The notes beneath the pieces are model-generated. The model did not search any database. It was not told where the DNA came from and saw only the letters and a program-made list of their open reading frames with translations. Positions 35,042 through 48,785 of a DNA stretch of 64,000 bases are shown one piece after another. This DNA is from Tenebrio molitor (lineage: Eukaryota > Arthropoda > Insecta > Coleoptera > Tenebrionidae): assembly GCF_963966145.1 (NCBI RefSeq), contig NC_091053.1, positions 3,844,001-3,908,000 of the forward strand. The letters run 5' to 3'. Positions within the stretch are counted from its first letter, which is position 1; every line of letters begins with the position of its first letter. The position numbers and the translations under genes are program-made.

Positions 35042-37558
35042 CTATTTATTTTACAAATCTATTGATTTTCCGTGATAATAAAATCACTATACTGAAAAGC
35101 CATCTACCTACTCGGAAAAATTAAATTACCTGCTCTACACACGTCACTAATTAAGGACGATACAGTAAATAAGTAACAAGCGTTCAAAAAATGTGTAATA
35201 AAGCAGGAGTCTCCCTTGTTCACAAACACAGGTCGCTGTTTTATTTGGTGTGCTTTGACAATTCTTTTAGATACACAACCTCACTTTCATCATACTTCTC
35301 TTTGTTTTCATAAAAGATTTAATTTAATTTGTCGGTTTACTTTTTAATATTTACCAAAATCTTTCAATTTTCAACATTGTACGCTTTCAGAGCCGTTCAC
35401 TTCCACGATTTCGACTTGCACTTCTTTATGAAATATAATTTACAGCTTCATATAATTTAAATGACGCTGTAGTACTCTCCAGAAGAGAAATCACTTTTGT
35501 TGTCACTTGCTTCCATAAAATTAAAAGTAATACATCACAGATTGACTGTACTGATAAACGAAACCGGCCTGAATGCGGCATCACCGAGTAGGTGACAGTC
35601 TGGAATTGTATAATGATTGTTATCTTAAAAATAACATTAATCATAAATTTAGTTTAATTCGCGTCATTTCATTTCTTCGCTTTTACCACCGGCCATTGCG
35701 AACACCCTTTACTTGGTCTACTCATCCTCGTCCCGAAATCTAATTGCCAAAATTCTCTCTCCCCTTCTTTAATTCACAACTTCGTTTATGGATAACCTCA
35801 CATCTCCCACACAAGGTTTCTCTCAATTGTAGTCACAACTCCGACATTTATACTCCTAAAGCCACACATCTACCTTTTCCAGTTCCACAATCTCGAAGGG
35901 TAAATAAGTCATGTGTTAATTAGTTGATTAATTTTCTTAGTCGCTAATTAGAGCGATGAGTCGCGTTTTCCCTTTGCACCCGCACACTACTCTCACATGA
36001 GTAAATCTTTCACTCTCACTAACTCGCTACATTTAGTGATTACGAGGATTCGGTAAATGGTGTAATTAACGTTTACTTGTTTGTTTTAACTTTCGAACGC
36101 CTCCACCACCAGATCCGATCAGAGTTGTTGATATTAATGTAGATTTTTTAGACATACATAATTGATGTTTTTTTAAATCAACAAACAAAAAAGTTATTTG
36201 TTTTTGGTCGGAAAATTCAAAGTTGACCAAGAGAAATCAAACAAAATAATTAAATACTTAAATCACTTAACTAATAAATATTTGCCTTAGGATCACGGTA
36301 TTCGCAGAAATAATAATTAAAAATTTAGGAAGTGCTTAATTATTAATAGTTATTTGCACAACTAGAAGAATGACACAAACTCGTTGTGCAAACTTCACAT
36401 GTGTACCATAATGCGGTCACTCATGTGTTTCCTACAAAATATCTGTTCAGAATGCTTTAAAATCAACACATAACACATTTGAATAAAAAATCAATTCAGT
36501 CAAAGTACAAACAGGCGTTGGTAATTTTCAATAGCATAGCAACACCCTAGCAACTATATAAACAGTGCAATTTTCGTTTTTGTGAAAATTTCTGAAGGAA
36601 AAATCAATTCTCTAAACTAGGATATGCCTTCAAAGGTAAAAGCGATAGTATTAATCGTTGCTTTAGTTCTCATCCTTGAAAAGTCGACAGTTATCGCCAA
36701 TTAGCGTATTGGGTTATCTTTAATTTTTCCCGTTAATTACCCATACTTCACGACGTGATGTAAAACATTTATTACCGCACACTATGAAGTAAAGTACGTG
36801 ATTACCTGTCCGAAATGAGTGCAATAAATAGAATGTGTCCCACAATCGTAGATGAAAATTATTTATATAAAGTTCAGTGTTAACCGATAGTAGGTACTTT
36901 ACACGTTGGCATCTTTAGCATTTTATAGATATATTTTCTTAACATGTAACAATATAAAATGTGTTTCATTTATTAATAATTATTTTGTTGTTGTCAACAG
37001 AAGAGTTGTCAAGTAATTTTTTGACGTAGGTTCAGCAGTAATAGTTGACGATTTTATGAGCGACCACTGTGTACACATTCTGTTCAAAAATTAAGTTATA
37101 CATGCATACTTTCACTTTTAAAATTTAGATAACGTTTTTTTCGTAAATAAATGCGCAATTCGTTTAATATTTTTCTCCCTGACTTCCCACATCACCGTGC
37201 ATTTCTTTGTATCAGTAAAAGTGAAGCAATGTGACATTGTTACACTTTCTGTCAACGTATGTTCTATTTTTATCCCGGCTTTTGTACACACACGTTCCGA
37301 GGCGCTTTATCAACTTAATCCATTTTTCATTTATTCCATTCTTTCAAAACTGCGTCAGTGTTATGCTTCTGCAGCAGGTTTTTTTGAAGGTCACATCTAC
37401 ATCAATATTTTTGCACCTCGCTAATGGAACCCTACGCCATTTAATTTTACTTCCCTCTGTATTTTCTTTTTTTTTCAATATGTATTAAAAACAAACGGAA
37501 AAAATGAGACCGCTTTGTTTCTTCATTTCCACAATAACGATATTTTAGAGTCTGTCTG

Positions 37559-37577
37559 TTTGTTTGTTTGTTTGTTT
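37559..37577 (+). repeat. (TTTG)n microsatellite
   Basis: About five consecutive TTTG units follow TCTGTC. Confidence 0.85.
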
Positions 37578-38544
37578 TGGTGTTATAACTACGCATTTCA
37601 TTTTAAAATGATGAAAATTTTTTGAGAAACCGGAGAAAAATATTTCCTCTTTGGAAACATAAATAATAACGTCAGCTCTCGATGTTCTATTTATTTGTTA
37701 ATCACCTCATTAATTCCGGGACCCGCCACGGCTTCGCTTCCAGACCCGGATCTGGCTCGTCTTTTATAAATCATTTCTAAGCTTCGAGTAGCTTTCGACA
37801 TTGACATATACCGGAAATCCAACAAACTTTCCGGTCAAAGCATCCGAACATGTCCTCCGAACACACAAGACAATGAACAAATTCGTAACTCCAGATCTCG
37901 GAGTGCTTTCAGAATTAGATCGCAATCCTGTCTAGGCAGTGTTTATTCAAAAGACATGCGATGGAGCATGATCCATCCACCTTCGGTAGAGTTTGTGCGA
38001 TTTCGATGCGATATTACAAGTTATTCTCTACATTCTAACTGAAACTCTACAGTTCTACTCGTATTTCATGCAAAATTGATGGGGTTTCACTTCGTTGCAA
38101 CAAATTTAATGTGTTCAAAAGTATCTCTTCGAACAGAACGGACTGTTTCATTAATTTGATGACAACCTTTCTTTCAGTTGAAGGTCTGCTAACTAAGTTG
38201 TGACCTTTTCAAAGAACTTTTTTTACATGACATCGCGTAGGATGTAACATCGGTCGAATTGAATTTCTGATAATAATTGTCAGTGCTCCTGCAAGGCGAT
38301 TTTCTTTTGAAAGACGTAGTCTGCGTCTCAATTCTACAAACAGTTTTGTGGTTTACGACAGTGGTGCATTTCCGGAAAAAATGTTGTTCATCAACATCAT
38401 TCTGTTAAATCAGGTAACTTGGAAAAATGTAAGCAAATCATGATGCACGTAGAATTTTACAACATATTGACTTCCAAAGATGCCATAAACAATATTAATT
38501 AGTAATGGAGCTTAAAATGAAACAGACAATAGTCATTTGTGTAT

Positions 38545-38935
38545 CAAGGCAAAAAAGTGCCTTTTTTTCGTCCGAGTCAGAGTTTTCTGGCCGAGGCGTA
38601 GCCGAGGTTTGAAAACAGGCGACGACATTAAGCACTTTTTGGCAGAGTTTTAGGCGACCGCACGAACTACAAAGCAAACGGTATCATTGGAAAAATTACA
38701 AATTTATTTTGTATCTGCCTTTATCAAATAGATATATTTATTAATATGTACTTATTATTACTTATTTAGATAATTTATCGTGACAGGACAATTATCGGTT
38801 TTGTCGGTTTCGTTGCAAACTTACTTAACAGATCAACAGATGGCGCCACGGTCAGCGTCTGAAAAAGATTTACTTTTCGTCCGCTTGTAAGTACGTAAAA
38901 TTACCGTTTTCATTAAGGGTTCCTAAAAAAGATTT
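38545..38935. repeat. dispersed repeat block, copy 2 of 8570-9275
   Basis: It contains a foldback core at 38582-38616: GTTTTC arms, then C-C-GA-GGC-GTA-GCC-GA-GG, with loop 38598-38600. It then runs through TTTTAGGCGACCGCA, ACAAATTTATTTTGTATCT and GGTTTTGTCGGTTTCGTTGC to AGTACGTAAAATTACCGTTT. It lacks the 300-base middle of copy 1. Confidence 0.8.
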
Positions 38936-39026
38936 CTTCTACAATGTCAACAGAAAATAAGTATTTCCTTACTCCTGGGAGTAAAAGTTACAGCGTTGAC
39001 ACTCGTTGTTTTTAACATGAAATATG

Positions 39027-39336
39027 ATTTTTTACATATCGTAATGAAAGTGGCACTTTTTTTACACGAAAAATCGTAGTGCAAGTAGCACTTTTTTACA
39101 CGAAAAATCGTAGTGAAAGTAGAATTTTTTTGCATCATTTTATTCCATCTTCTTGGAGACACATACCTATTTTTTTTTGTGTAATTTTTCATAAATCCTT
39201 TTAGACCAAATTTCTCAACTCACATCGATATGCAAAAAAAATAGTGTGGACAACATGTTATGAAAGTCTCTTTTTTTCACTCATTTGCTTAATTAACTCG
39301 GGCTACGCCCTCGTTAATCAAACTGCAAATTCATGA
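39027..39336. repeat. dispersed repeat with 34-base tandem units, copy 2
   Basis: It matches 26207-26527. The foldback core (39293-39317) on the minus strand is a perfect hairpin, TTAAC-GA-GGGC-GTA-GCCC-GA-GTTAA, interrupted only by the GA/GA step. Confidence 0.8.
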
Positions 39337-42300
39337 AAAAAATATCACTTTCACAACTAGTTGTTCAAATGATAATATATCTTCAGAATCATCACCGGAA
39401 TTCGTTCTTCAAAAATTCGTAAAAAGAAGATATTAACTCTAGTGCTTTAATTTTGAGAAAGATGTTTTATGCACATATTTTATTTGTTTATCATTTTACT
39501 TTAAAATAAAACCTTCTCGTCAACTTTGATACTTAAGCCATTTGCAGCGTTTGTGACCGATGCATTCTAAAAGAATTTTGAATTTCAAATAAATTAATTA
39601 ACACTGAAAGTTTCCTTAATAGAGTAGTTTTCCCCCAAATTTAAAGTATCATCGAGATATTGCTGCCGAACATAAAATGAAAAAAGTAAAAATAAAATGT
39701 ATGTCAACTCGATGTATTTCAAATCGATGATTGTGTGCACTGAATTTATGACGATTTAATCTGATGGGAATTGTGATATAAAATAAAACTAATGTATCGC
39801 TTTCAGATTGAAGATAAGTAAGTAACTGTGTAATCTATTCCATTAAAATTGAATTTGTTGTCATTTCTGATCTTAATGAGATTTTAATGTTTTTCTTGAC
39901 TTTCCATCAATTTAATCTACTGTCCTCACACATTTTATTTATAGAGAGTGGGTGAAAGCATGAAAGCTGAACTTGTACAAAATTTGTTGTAAGCGTGAAG
40001 CGTCTCGATTTTTTTTTAAACAATTGAAAGCTCCAAATTCTGAATCGTAACATTCGCCGATCCAGTTTGACGAGTTTCCCAGTGAACTTCACCAACTTCA
40101 GCTTCCCAAAAGAGCACACCGGCGCGGCGCCAACTGCGTCACTCCACATTATCATTGTTCCAGGACGTCGAGGCGAGGCTGTGAAACCGTCGCCGTTAAA
40201 TGATTTTTACCCCGAGATTTGGTCGCAGAGCAGTTATCCGTGCCATAAAGAAAGACGCAGTCTCGGGCCTCTCTAGATTACACCGAGGTCAACCAGAGGA
40301 TCCCGAGGGTTGTAAGGAGCCCCACCGAAGATATTAAAAAGGGGAACGAAATTAGTAAAGTCTTATTATTGAATAACAAACCGAGCGAAAAATGAGATGG
40401 CCGCCGTTGTACGTAAGAGGATTACGCTGTACGAGCAAATCTAGAGGAAAAATATGAAAATGGAGCCATAGAGGGTCAATTAACGAGCTACAGGAGTCGC
40501 TGGCAAGTCGATCGGAATTAAATGACGTATATATTAAAAAGAGTTTCTTTTGATGTTTGGCGGCGAAGACAGAAAGGTCACGTCTTTAAATACATTTTCG
40601 CGAATTGAGCAGTTTACTTTGTGAAAATATTTGATTTGGGGGACAAAAGGTGCGCAGTTTTGTTCCGCCCACGGCGCCGTCGGCCTCCCTTTGACATTTT
40701 CGGTAAAGTACTTGATCTGTTATGTAATTGACTAATTGAGTTCTGTATCATTGCTATCCCGACTGAGTTAACTCGCATGCTACACTTGGTCTTTTTTTTG
40801 TTGTGGTGAAATTACAAGTTTTAAACTTCATTCGACTGACTCCCATCATTTGTCAGTCGCTAATCGCCTCGAAAAACTCATTCCTAACTTTTACTCACAA
40901 TTTATTTTCTGCAATCAGCAGATATTATTAGTCTTTCACTTTGCCAAGAGGACCGACCCGAAATCTCCCTAAACCGAACTTTATCGACGAACTTAATTCC
41001 ACAAAGATACCGAAATCTGGCCCTGTCAGCAATAAAATGTTGCAACGACCCGAAATTGGTGAAATTATTGAATTAGATTCGTTGGGTCGTCGGGAGATGG
41101 CACCGGTGCCGCAACGTCTCGACGGCTACGTCGTCCTTAATTAGAAGCACCGCGAGATGGCGCCAGTGTCAGATCGCGACGGGAGTTTGCGTTCCGCGCT
41201 CGTACTTAAGGAGCGCCTCGTTCCAATTAACATTCATAAAGTGTTTTTGTTTGTACAGGAGTATTATGTCGACAGTCTCGGGCCGCATTATGCAACAATT
41301 ATTATTCCGGGAGGAAACTTCTCTCGGATATTTAACAAAACGGCCATTCTGTATCGCTGTTTGTGCAAGCCCGTCTGAAATATTTCCGTCATTATTATTA
41401 CAACGTTTCCCATAACTTGCGAAATAATTTATCAAGCGTAAGCGTGCGCTAAGCTCGAAATTAATAACCTTTCAGTACAGTGGAAAAAAAGTCTTGATGT
41501 TCTCTCTGTGTACGTGATAAATTCAGAAGAATCCGTCGAATGGACGACATAAATTCTCCCTGTGCCGCTCTTTCATATGATATATGACTAATGAAAAACG
41601 GGAAATAGATGACAGTATGTTTAAGTTAATTCCGGTTTGGCGCTAACGGTCGAGTCGAAATCGTCCTGGCACCACCGGTCCTTCGCAGGAGTGCAGGATG
41701 TCAAAAACACAAATAATATATGCAAGCAGAGCTCAAACGGGGTCGGTGGTTGCCGACATTTGTCTCTATTTGGGATGTGGCAATGCAGGCGGCGGTGCTA
41801 ATGTACGAACATATATTAATTATGACATGAGGGCTGTAAAGGGCAAATGTATGCTTAGGACTGACGGTTGAGTGCTTTCATAACTAACTTTATTGCGTCA
41901 AATCACATCAGGTAGGGTTTTTTGGTAGGTATCGGTTACGCATCACTGACTTCACTGACCAAATTTGATTGAGTATTTTGGGTTTTATTGATACAAGTAA
42001 TAACAGTAATTGTTTGTAAAAGGAATATAAAAAATGTATGTAATTTTCTTCTGCGGGTGACGTTAGGGGAGGAAATGACACTTTACTTTACTTTATCTGC
42101 GGCTGCTTCGATAAGACCTTATAACAACATTCATTTACAGTCATTTGAGTTGCGTAATGTAATTTAGCTATTACCACACTGGTTTCATTACGTAACGCAT
42201 TTAGAAGCAAACAGACAAAATTTTTTGAAAGGCAACAATACAAAAGAAAAGCTAAATATTGTAAATATGTATTAATCACACAATTCTTCCTTCGGTTCGC

Positions 42301-45300
42301 CCAGACATAATGTTCGTTTCAAAAAACATTGTATAGTTTGACCAGCGAGAGATTCGTTGACATAAAAATCACTAAATTCTACGCAGAGAAAGTACTACCT
42401 AGCGTAAATTGTTTATTTATTTACCTTCAAGCAGTAACATCTGAAATTATACTCTAATTAATGTATTCTAGTGCATTTTGTAGTGTTGGGTTACAAGTCT
42501 ACAATTTAAAATCTCCCAATCTCTCGCTGGACGGATTATACAAACTTCGATGCGCGAAGACGTATTCGGCACATTCGCGCAAATGAAGCACTCGCTCCTT
42601 CGTCGCTCGTGCTTCAAATAATGCGCTTATGCGCAAAGAATGTCTTTTCGCTTCGGTTCGTAAATAACTATTGCGATTGGTCACAAGTCGTGAAGTAATT
42701 GAGTCATTACTCTCGACCGTGGGTAATGAATAGCATTACATAACATTAAAATAACATTAAATGTCATAGAAACAGGCATGAAATTTAAAAAAATCACCTG
42801 GTAGAACAGGAGTAGAATATGATGCATTTTTTATTCCTACCAAAAACAAAGCAGGAATGTCTAGATACTTTCTTCTGGGGTAGTAGGAACTAGGAATTAT
42901 TGTGTTTGGACTTTTTACATCATGCCATTTCCATAACGACTTGGGAAATGAATGGTACAGAGTGATATTGAATAAACTGGTAAAACAGTGGTGATGAATA
43001 TTCTAAATCTAAATTACTGCAATAAAAGCTCTTAGCTGAAACGTTTTTGGTCTTGGATTTTCTCATGGGCTATTAGTCATATCTGCGCAAACGAGGAATA
43101 TTGGTCTAAAGTTGGCGCTACAAACCGTCCGGAAAACATCGTCATTCGTTACGTTAGTTTCGTTTCTCGTCTATTTGTATGTATTTGAATTTGAAAGTAG
43201 TCGACGTTTTCAGTTTTCATTTACAGATCTTTCACTGGCTTATTGCTCTGCCTTCGCTCAGATATTTCCAAGGCCACAGCCCATGAAAGAATCCAACACC
43301 TCTACATCACTTAGTTCAAGATTTTTCAAAATTTCATTACGGTTTCCCAGTACCTATTCATTCTGTTCTTCGGGTTAAGTTAGCGATTTCAGTTTTCTTT
43401 TTTAAGGATGGTGGAAATAAAACGCTTTATAAAATTTAAACAAGGTCCTAATTGAAACACGCAGCATCGGTGAACTTTCCATCCCTGGTAACGAGAGATT
43501 CATCATACTTTAATGAAATGGGTTTTTTAAACGCTTGCAGCGAATTGTTGTTATCAACAAAGAGAAGTTAAACAAATACACCGGACATATAATTGGCACT
43601 GATCCCATTTGAAGTTAGGACGACAAATTCTAGTTACATAGAGCATTTGTCACTGATGAATGCAGTTCCTGGTATCTGGAGATTACTATCAGTAGAATAA
43701 ACTTTACGGAAAAAAATTAGGAAAACAGAAATTTGTCCTGACAATCTGTAAACATCGGTATCAATTTTACGAATTATCGACCCCCATCTGGCAGAATTGT
43801 GGCAACTACATACTTTTTGCGTAACAAGAATGTTTATTTTATTAAAAAATTCACTATAGGACTAGCGTGACCGGACATATTTTAATATTAAGACCGTGAC
43901 ATATTGAATTTAAGCCAAAACGTACACATATTTTTCTAGGGAGATCCTGACGATAAAGCCGGTTCGAAAAACGAAACGCGCTTTCCTCCGTGGAATTATT
44001 CTGGTTAAGCTTTCGGAATAGCGAACATGTGGAAATATTTAGGAGGCTCTCGGAAAATTTCACTTTCTCGGCGCGACAAATTTCTTACAATCTAATAACG
44101 CAAAATAAAGGAAAAACGTGTTTGTCATGTGATAGTGCACATCTGTGGGGAGTAAATGAGAAGAAGTCGGTCGCAAATTTTCCTAAAAATCTAGACGCAG
44201 GATTTTTCCCTTCGTCAATCGTCGACCACGTGACCGATTCAAGTTTCGCGACGCGCCCTCTACCGCCGACGAATTAATGAGAAGCGCGATGAAATTTCTT
44301 CGTGGATATTTAATAAAGTGTCGCATAAAAGTCGCATTAATTCGACGCCTAACTGGATTCTTGCATGGATGAAATTTTTATTTTCGATGAGGGAACGTTA
44401 CAAGTTCTTATTTGGCGGAAAAGCGGGGAACGGTCCGGAGTTTAATGGTCGTTCGATGGCGCAGTTTTTGCCCCCAGTCAATGGAACGTTACGGTTTTCC
44501 AGTGGCCACATTTTGGAAGCGTTCCCGTGCGAACTGCCACGTGACATAACCGTTTTTCACGAGAAAAGCGCCATCACGAGACGGGGAGACGGACGATTTT
44601 CCCACTATTTGATAAATAACTCGTCAAGAGTTGAGATTTTACGAGGGACGACGGCGGGTTCGTCGTTACACAATTTTCCGTCGTGATTTATAAAATTGCG
44701 TTTTTATCTGGGTAGCATGATTGTGTTAGACCGCTGCAAAATCTCAGGTTAAAAATTTTTTCAATCGACTGCAGTATATTACACAACGAGCACAAAAAGT
44801 GACAGATTTCGCACGAGTGTGAAATGTGGCACTAAATCAGTGCCGAAATCACACGAAAAACATTTTCGAGCCAGTTTTGTTTTTGTTTTTGTCGATTTAC
44901 CTATTTCTTGACGTCACTGACATTTATTGCGGATGACAGATTCATTGTAAAATCGAATTCCACAGGACTCTTGATATACGTTCTTTTATAGACACCTTGT
45001 ATATTCTCAAGTGATTTGCAGATGCAACAACTTTTTCCCTACGATTTCTACATCATCGATTTCTTAACAAAAATTGGCATGGACCAACATTTCGACCGCA
45101 ACAACGAAACGAAATTAAGCTAATTGCATATTTATAACTGTCAAAAAGTTGAGAGTATTTTGTTGTTTTACCAAATTTTGTTGGTCTAGTCCTCGATCCT
45201 CAATCTATTCATTAATTCATTCAACCAACTTTGACCGGAAATTTAAATGAACAACCCATATTAAGAATGCGTAAATATTTGAGTAGAATATGATGTTCAT

Positions 45301-46280
45301 TTAGTTCCAATAATGACAAAATCAATTGGTTTATATTTTATTGCTTCTGGCTTCAAGTAAATTAAAAATAGATGAAACTACCCCCAACAGAAATAGAACT
45401 GCTTTGGCTTATCACCGGTGGTGAGTTTGAAGTTGATTACGAGATAATGGCACCGAGTTTGAGTTTATGATTCCATCGTGCCAGAACGAAACCGAAAACG
45501 GCGGTTTCTCGCTTGAAAGCATCTAAAACCAAACCCGTTCCAATTAGTCGCCGTTTTATTGTTTTTGTCAGGTCTCCACCCTGTTGTGGTATATTCTGCT
45601 TCAATTGAAACTTGTTCAACGCAAACTACCTCGTTTGCGGCAACTATCGATTAATTTTTTTTTATTATCCTCACTCTAGTAATCGACTTGTTATCGGACG
45701 ACACTTGTCGCATCTCCTGAACAATACGAAAACATAACCGCTTGCGTAAGAGTCAATTACAGAGCAAATTAATCAGGTCAAATTGAGAAAGACCGCGGCA
45801 ATTAGAGCCCGAACGGACATCCAACAAGGTAATTGGATTAGGTACTGTGTGGTCAGGAATTTAAAGTTGAAATAACCAGTTTGACCGATGAGTTCAAAGC
45901 GAACTGAATACGTGCGACTGTATTTAAGCGATGACATTTTTACATTGCTCACAAAATGTTTAAATATTTGACTAGCTTTTGTGCAGATCCGCTACAAAAT
46001 TCACGTGATCAATTATGTACCGGTGTCGTTTCGTGAAATTTAGTGAGTCGAACGAAAAATTTGTTAAAAATGTATTAGGCATCCACATGTCGTGATTCCG
46101 AGTTACAAATTCTCGAGGAACGTGTTTCAGAATAAAAAGAAAAACGGTTGCACCGCCGTCGAAACTTGAAAATTTTTAACACGTGTTTGTGGATATGCGG
46201 TTTTGTTAATTATTCATGGAGCACAACTTCATTTCGAATTTTAAAGGGATTTTTCACATAATATTAGATTATATCATTAA

Positions 46281-46377
46281 GAGTAGAAGTGAGTCTTTTT
46301 GTGCTAAGCCCAAAGATTGAAGACCGAGACGAAGTCGAGGTCGCAACTGGGTGAAGCGCAAAAAAAACCTTCTACTC
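46281..46377. repeat. foldback element with GAA triloop
   Basis: Outer arms pair GAGTAGAAG with CTTCTACTC and TTTTTGTGC with GCGCAAAAA. The core (46322-46342) is GACC-GA-GAC-GAA-GTC-GA-GGTC, with loop 46331-46333. Confidence 0.8.
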
Positions 46378-47228
46378 TGAATGTCAAGCGGATCACAAAA
46401 AAAATTCGGACATGAACTTACTTATTTAAATCTACATTTGACTGGGTCTGTGGGACACTTCTACTCCTAGGTTTTGAAATACTTCTACTCCGCGCAGAAA
46501 AAAGCCACTTTAACCGTTTCTATGGAGATACACAAAGGCACGGTTTTCAACCGCTTGAAGATAAAATTAGTTTCAAAAGTTGGTGAGGCTAGGAATGTTT
46601 GAAAATGTCTTCAACTTGACGTTGCGGTAATTTTTAAAATAAACGTCGTTTTGACGATTGCAAGCGGTTAATTAATATGAAAGCTTCTTGTTCTAAAAAT
46701 ATTACCAAAAGTTATCAGAAATGTTTGTACAATCAATCTAAACCTTGAATTGTGAATCGGACCCCCATAAGAAAATTCATGGGATTTTGGGCCAAGACCG
46801 ACACAGTATATCTACATTTTTAGTAAATCATTTGCGAAGAAAGGGTACTGGTAAAATGCATGCACGAACGTGAAGCATTTTGACTTGATGAATTAATACC
46901 AAAATGTATATTTAAATACAAATGGAAATCGAAATAACTACGACAAAAATAAATAGGTTACAAAACGAAACAAAAATAATGACGTGAATAGCAATACAAA
47001 TAAAATTAAAAATACAAGAATAGAAATAAATATAGTGGGTGGTACTACATTCCCCATTATAAATTAGCCTTCACTTTAATAATCATCAGACCGGTAAGAT
47101 CAATATGTTGTAAATAATGCATATCAATGCATGTATGCTAATGGTGACTGCAGTGAATAATACAAATAATTTCAGTATTGTGTGCAGTAGTTACATGAAA
47201 ATACGATAAATGTTATCTATAATAATTA

Positions 47229-47800
47229 CAACCACATTATAGTTATACACCAGAAAGTTGTTTGGAAAATGACAGTTACAAGTTATATTTTGATAGAACA
47301 ATTTTAACTGACATTCATATTAAGCATAACAGACCAGACATTATAATTTTAAATAAACAACAAAAGCAAGCATATCTTTTAGATATAGCTGTTCCAAATT
47401 CACATAATATAACACAGACATATAACACAAAAATTAATAAATATTTAGAGCTGTCCGTTGCTATGAGAAATCTTTGGTGTTTAGAAAAAATTTCGATTTT
47501 ACCACTTGTAATTTCAGCAACGGGAATAGTACCGCAATCTCTTTTTAAAAATTTAAAAATTCTGGATTTAGATAACACATTGGTAGTTGAAATTCAAAAA
47601 GGTATATTATTATACTCATGTCACATCGTGAGGAAGTTCCTTAACATTGACACAGAACATAATACACAACAAAGTCAAAATGCGGAGGCAAGACGCCGGT
47701 AATTATGTTGATAAGCACTGCACTATTACTTGATAGTAATATACGTAATAGTGAATGTACTCCCAAAATTGCCGTGCCGCCGAGTGGAGGTGGGATAGTA
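47229..47800 (+). pseudogene. non-LTR retrotransposon pol fragment, copy 2
   Basis: This is a close relative of the minus-strand fragment at 21863-22468. The open frame (47262-47702) carries NRPDIIILNKQQKQAYLLDI and ends LVISATGIVPQSLFKN ... RRR. Truncation falls inside the endonuclease region, slightly 3' of that in copy 1, so the RHD motif is absent. After the stop the 3' UTR shares the GCACTGCACTATTACTTGAT and GGAGGTGGGATAGT segments with copy 1, then ends in an A-rich tail (AATAAAGATATGAAAAAAAA). It is inactive. Confidence 0.8.
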
Positions 47801-47854
47801 ACAATAAAGATATGAAAAAAAAAATTTATATTTTTTTTTCATATCTTCATTGTA

Positions 47855-48211
47855 CTATGGCGGACAATAAATTTAGGCCGGCATATTTCTGACATTTCAA
47901 AAAAGTCAATGCAAGCGACCATTTATTGTCATTATGACTGATGTGTCAGTTTGTCAAACTGAAGGTTTTCAAGCTGTTTGGCGTTTCCTTCGCCTTTTTC
48001 ATAACTTACAGATCATGACGCATTAGCATAACTGATTTGTAGTAGCACTTCTCTCTGGTGCACGCTTATTTTCCCAATTTAATTTTGATTATCGCTGTCA
48101 GGATGACAAGAATGACAAAAATCGAAAATGGGGTTAGTTGAACATAATGCCAGCTTCACATTTTGATGTCAACTCAATGACAGGCCGGCCTAAATTTATT
48201 GTCCGCCATAG
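47855..48211. mobile_element. MITE, TA-flanked, CTATGGCGGACAATAAATTT ends
   Basis: The left end continues AGGCCGGC. The right end GCCGGCCTAAATTTATTGTC is followed by CGCCATAG, giving perfect 28-base inverted repeats. TA flanks both sides (47853-47854, 48212-48213). The termini are undecayed, suggesting recent movement. Confidence 0.85.
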
Positions 48212-48644
48212 TACATGAAAAGACGATAAATGTTATCTATAATAATTACAATGAAGATATGAAATTATTATTTAAATTTATACATAATCTTTATATTTTA
48301 GAAATTGATTTGCATTTGTTCTGGCCGAGTAATGTGAAGCCCGTAGAATGGAGATCGAATAATGCTACAAATCATAACTGATTGATCGAACGAACTAGCA
48401 CTATAACAACACACACTCGATATCACGAGTGCATCATTTTGTACGTTTAAATATTTATAATAGCTTCAGCGGAAACGTAATCGTAATGGTATGACAAACT
48501 AAGTTTGAAACGTACATACATGCACATTTCTAGATCTTGAACTGCCTGTACTACATATTTAATAAATATCATTCTAGATTATAGCAAAAGGGATGAATTT
48601 TCCACTAAAATTTATAACATAACATTGACATGAATAATAGTACA

Positions 48645-48785
48645 TTATTCAACGAGCGTATAATGATGGCTATTAGTCAAGAGGATGAAAATTCCAACAC
48701 GAGCCGTAAGCGAGTGGTGGAATCGTCCGAGTGAATAATAGCCATTATACGCGAGTTGAAGACTATACTTTCTCCACGACTATAC
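48645..48785. repeat. foldback element of the TAATAGCCATTAT family, copy 3
   Basis: The arms are TATAATGATGGCTATTAGTC and GAATAATAGCCATTATACGC. The core (48698-48716) is CAC-GA-GCC-GTA-AGC-GA-GTG, with one stem mismatch. Confidence 0.8.

Larger units (their letters stand above)
47192..48250 (+). repeat. direct repeats of about 38 bases flanking nested insertions
   Basis: ACATGAAAATACGATAAATG followed by TTATCTATAATAATTACAA occurs at about 47192-47230 and again, with one change, at about 48213-48251. The interval holds the retrotransposon fragment and a MITE. The repeats fit a long target-site duplication made by the retrotransposon, with the MITE inserted later next to the 3' junction. Confidence 0.7.

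Noticed and set aside
40941..41144. 67-codon frame with plausible composition as an unc-13 exon
   Set aside because: It ends at a stop, has no donor in frame, and its peptide matches no known part of UNC-13.
44318..44686. 122-codon open frame as a gene
   Set aside because: No recognisable domain, no splice sites in phase and composition like the surrounding DNA; length alone is not convincing.
44780..44880. Palindrome GATTTCGCAC ... GTGCCGAAATC as a GNA foldback
   Set aside because: The arms pair but the centre has neither a GNA loop nor a clean facing GA step, so it was not counted.
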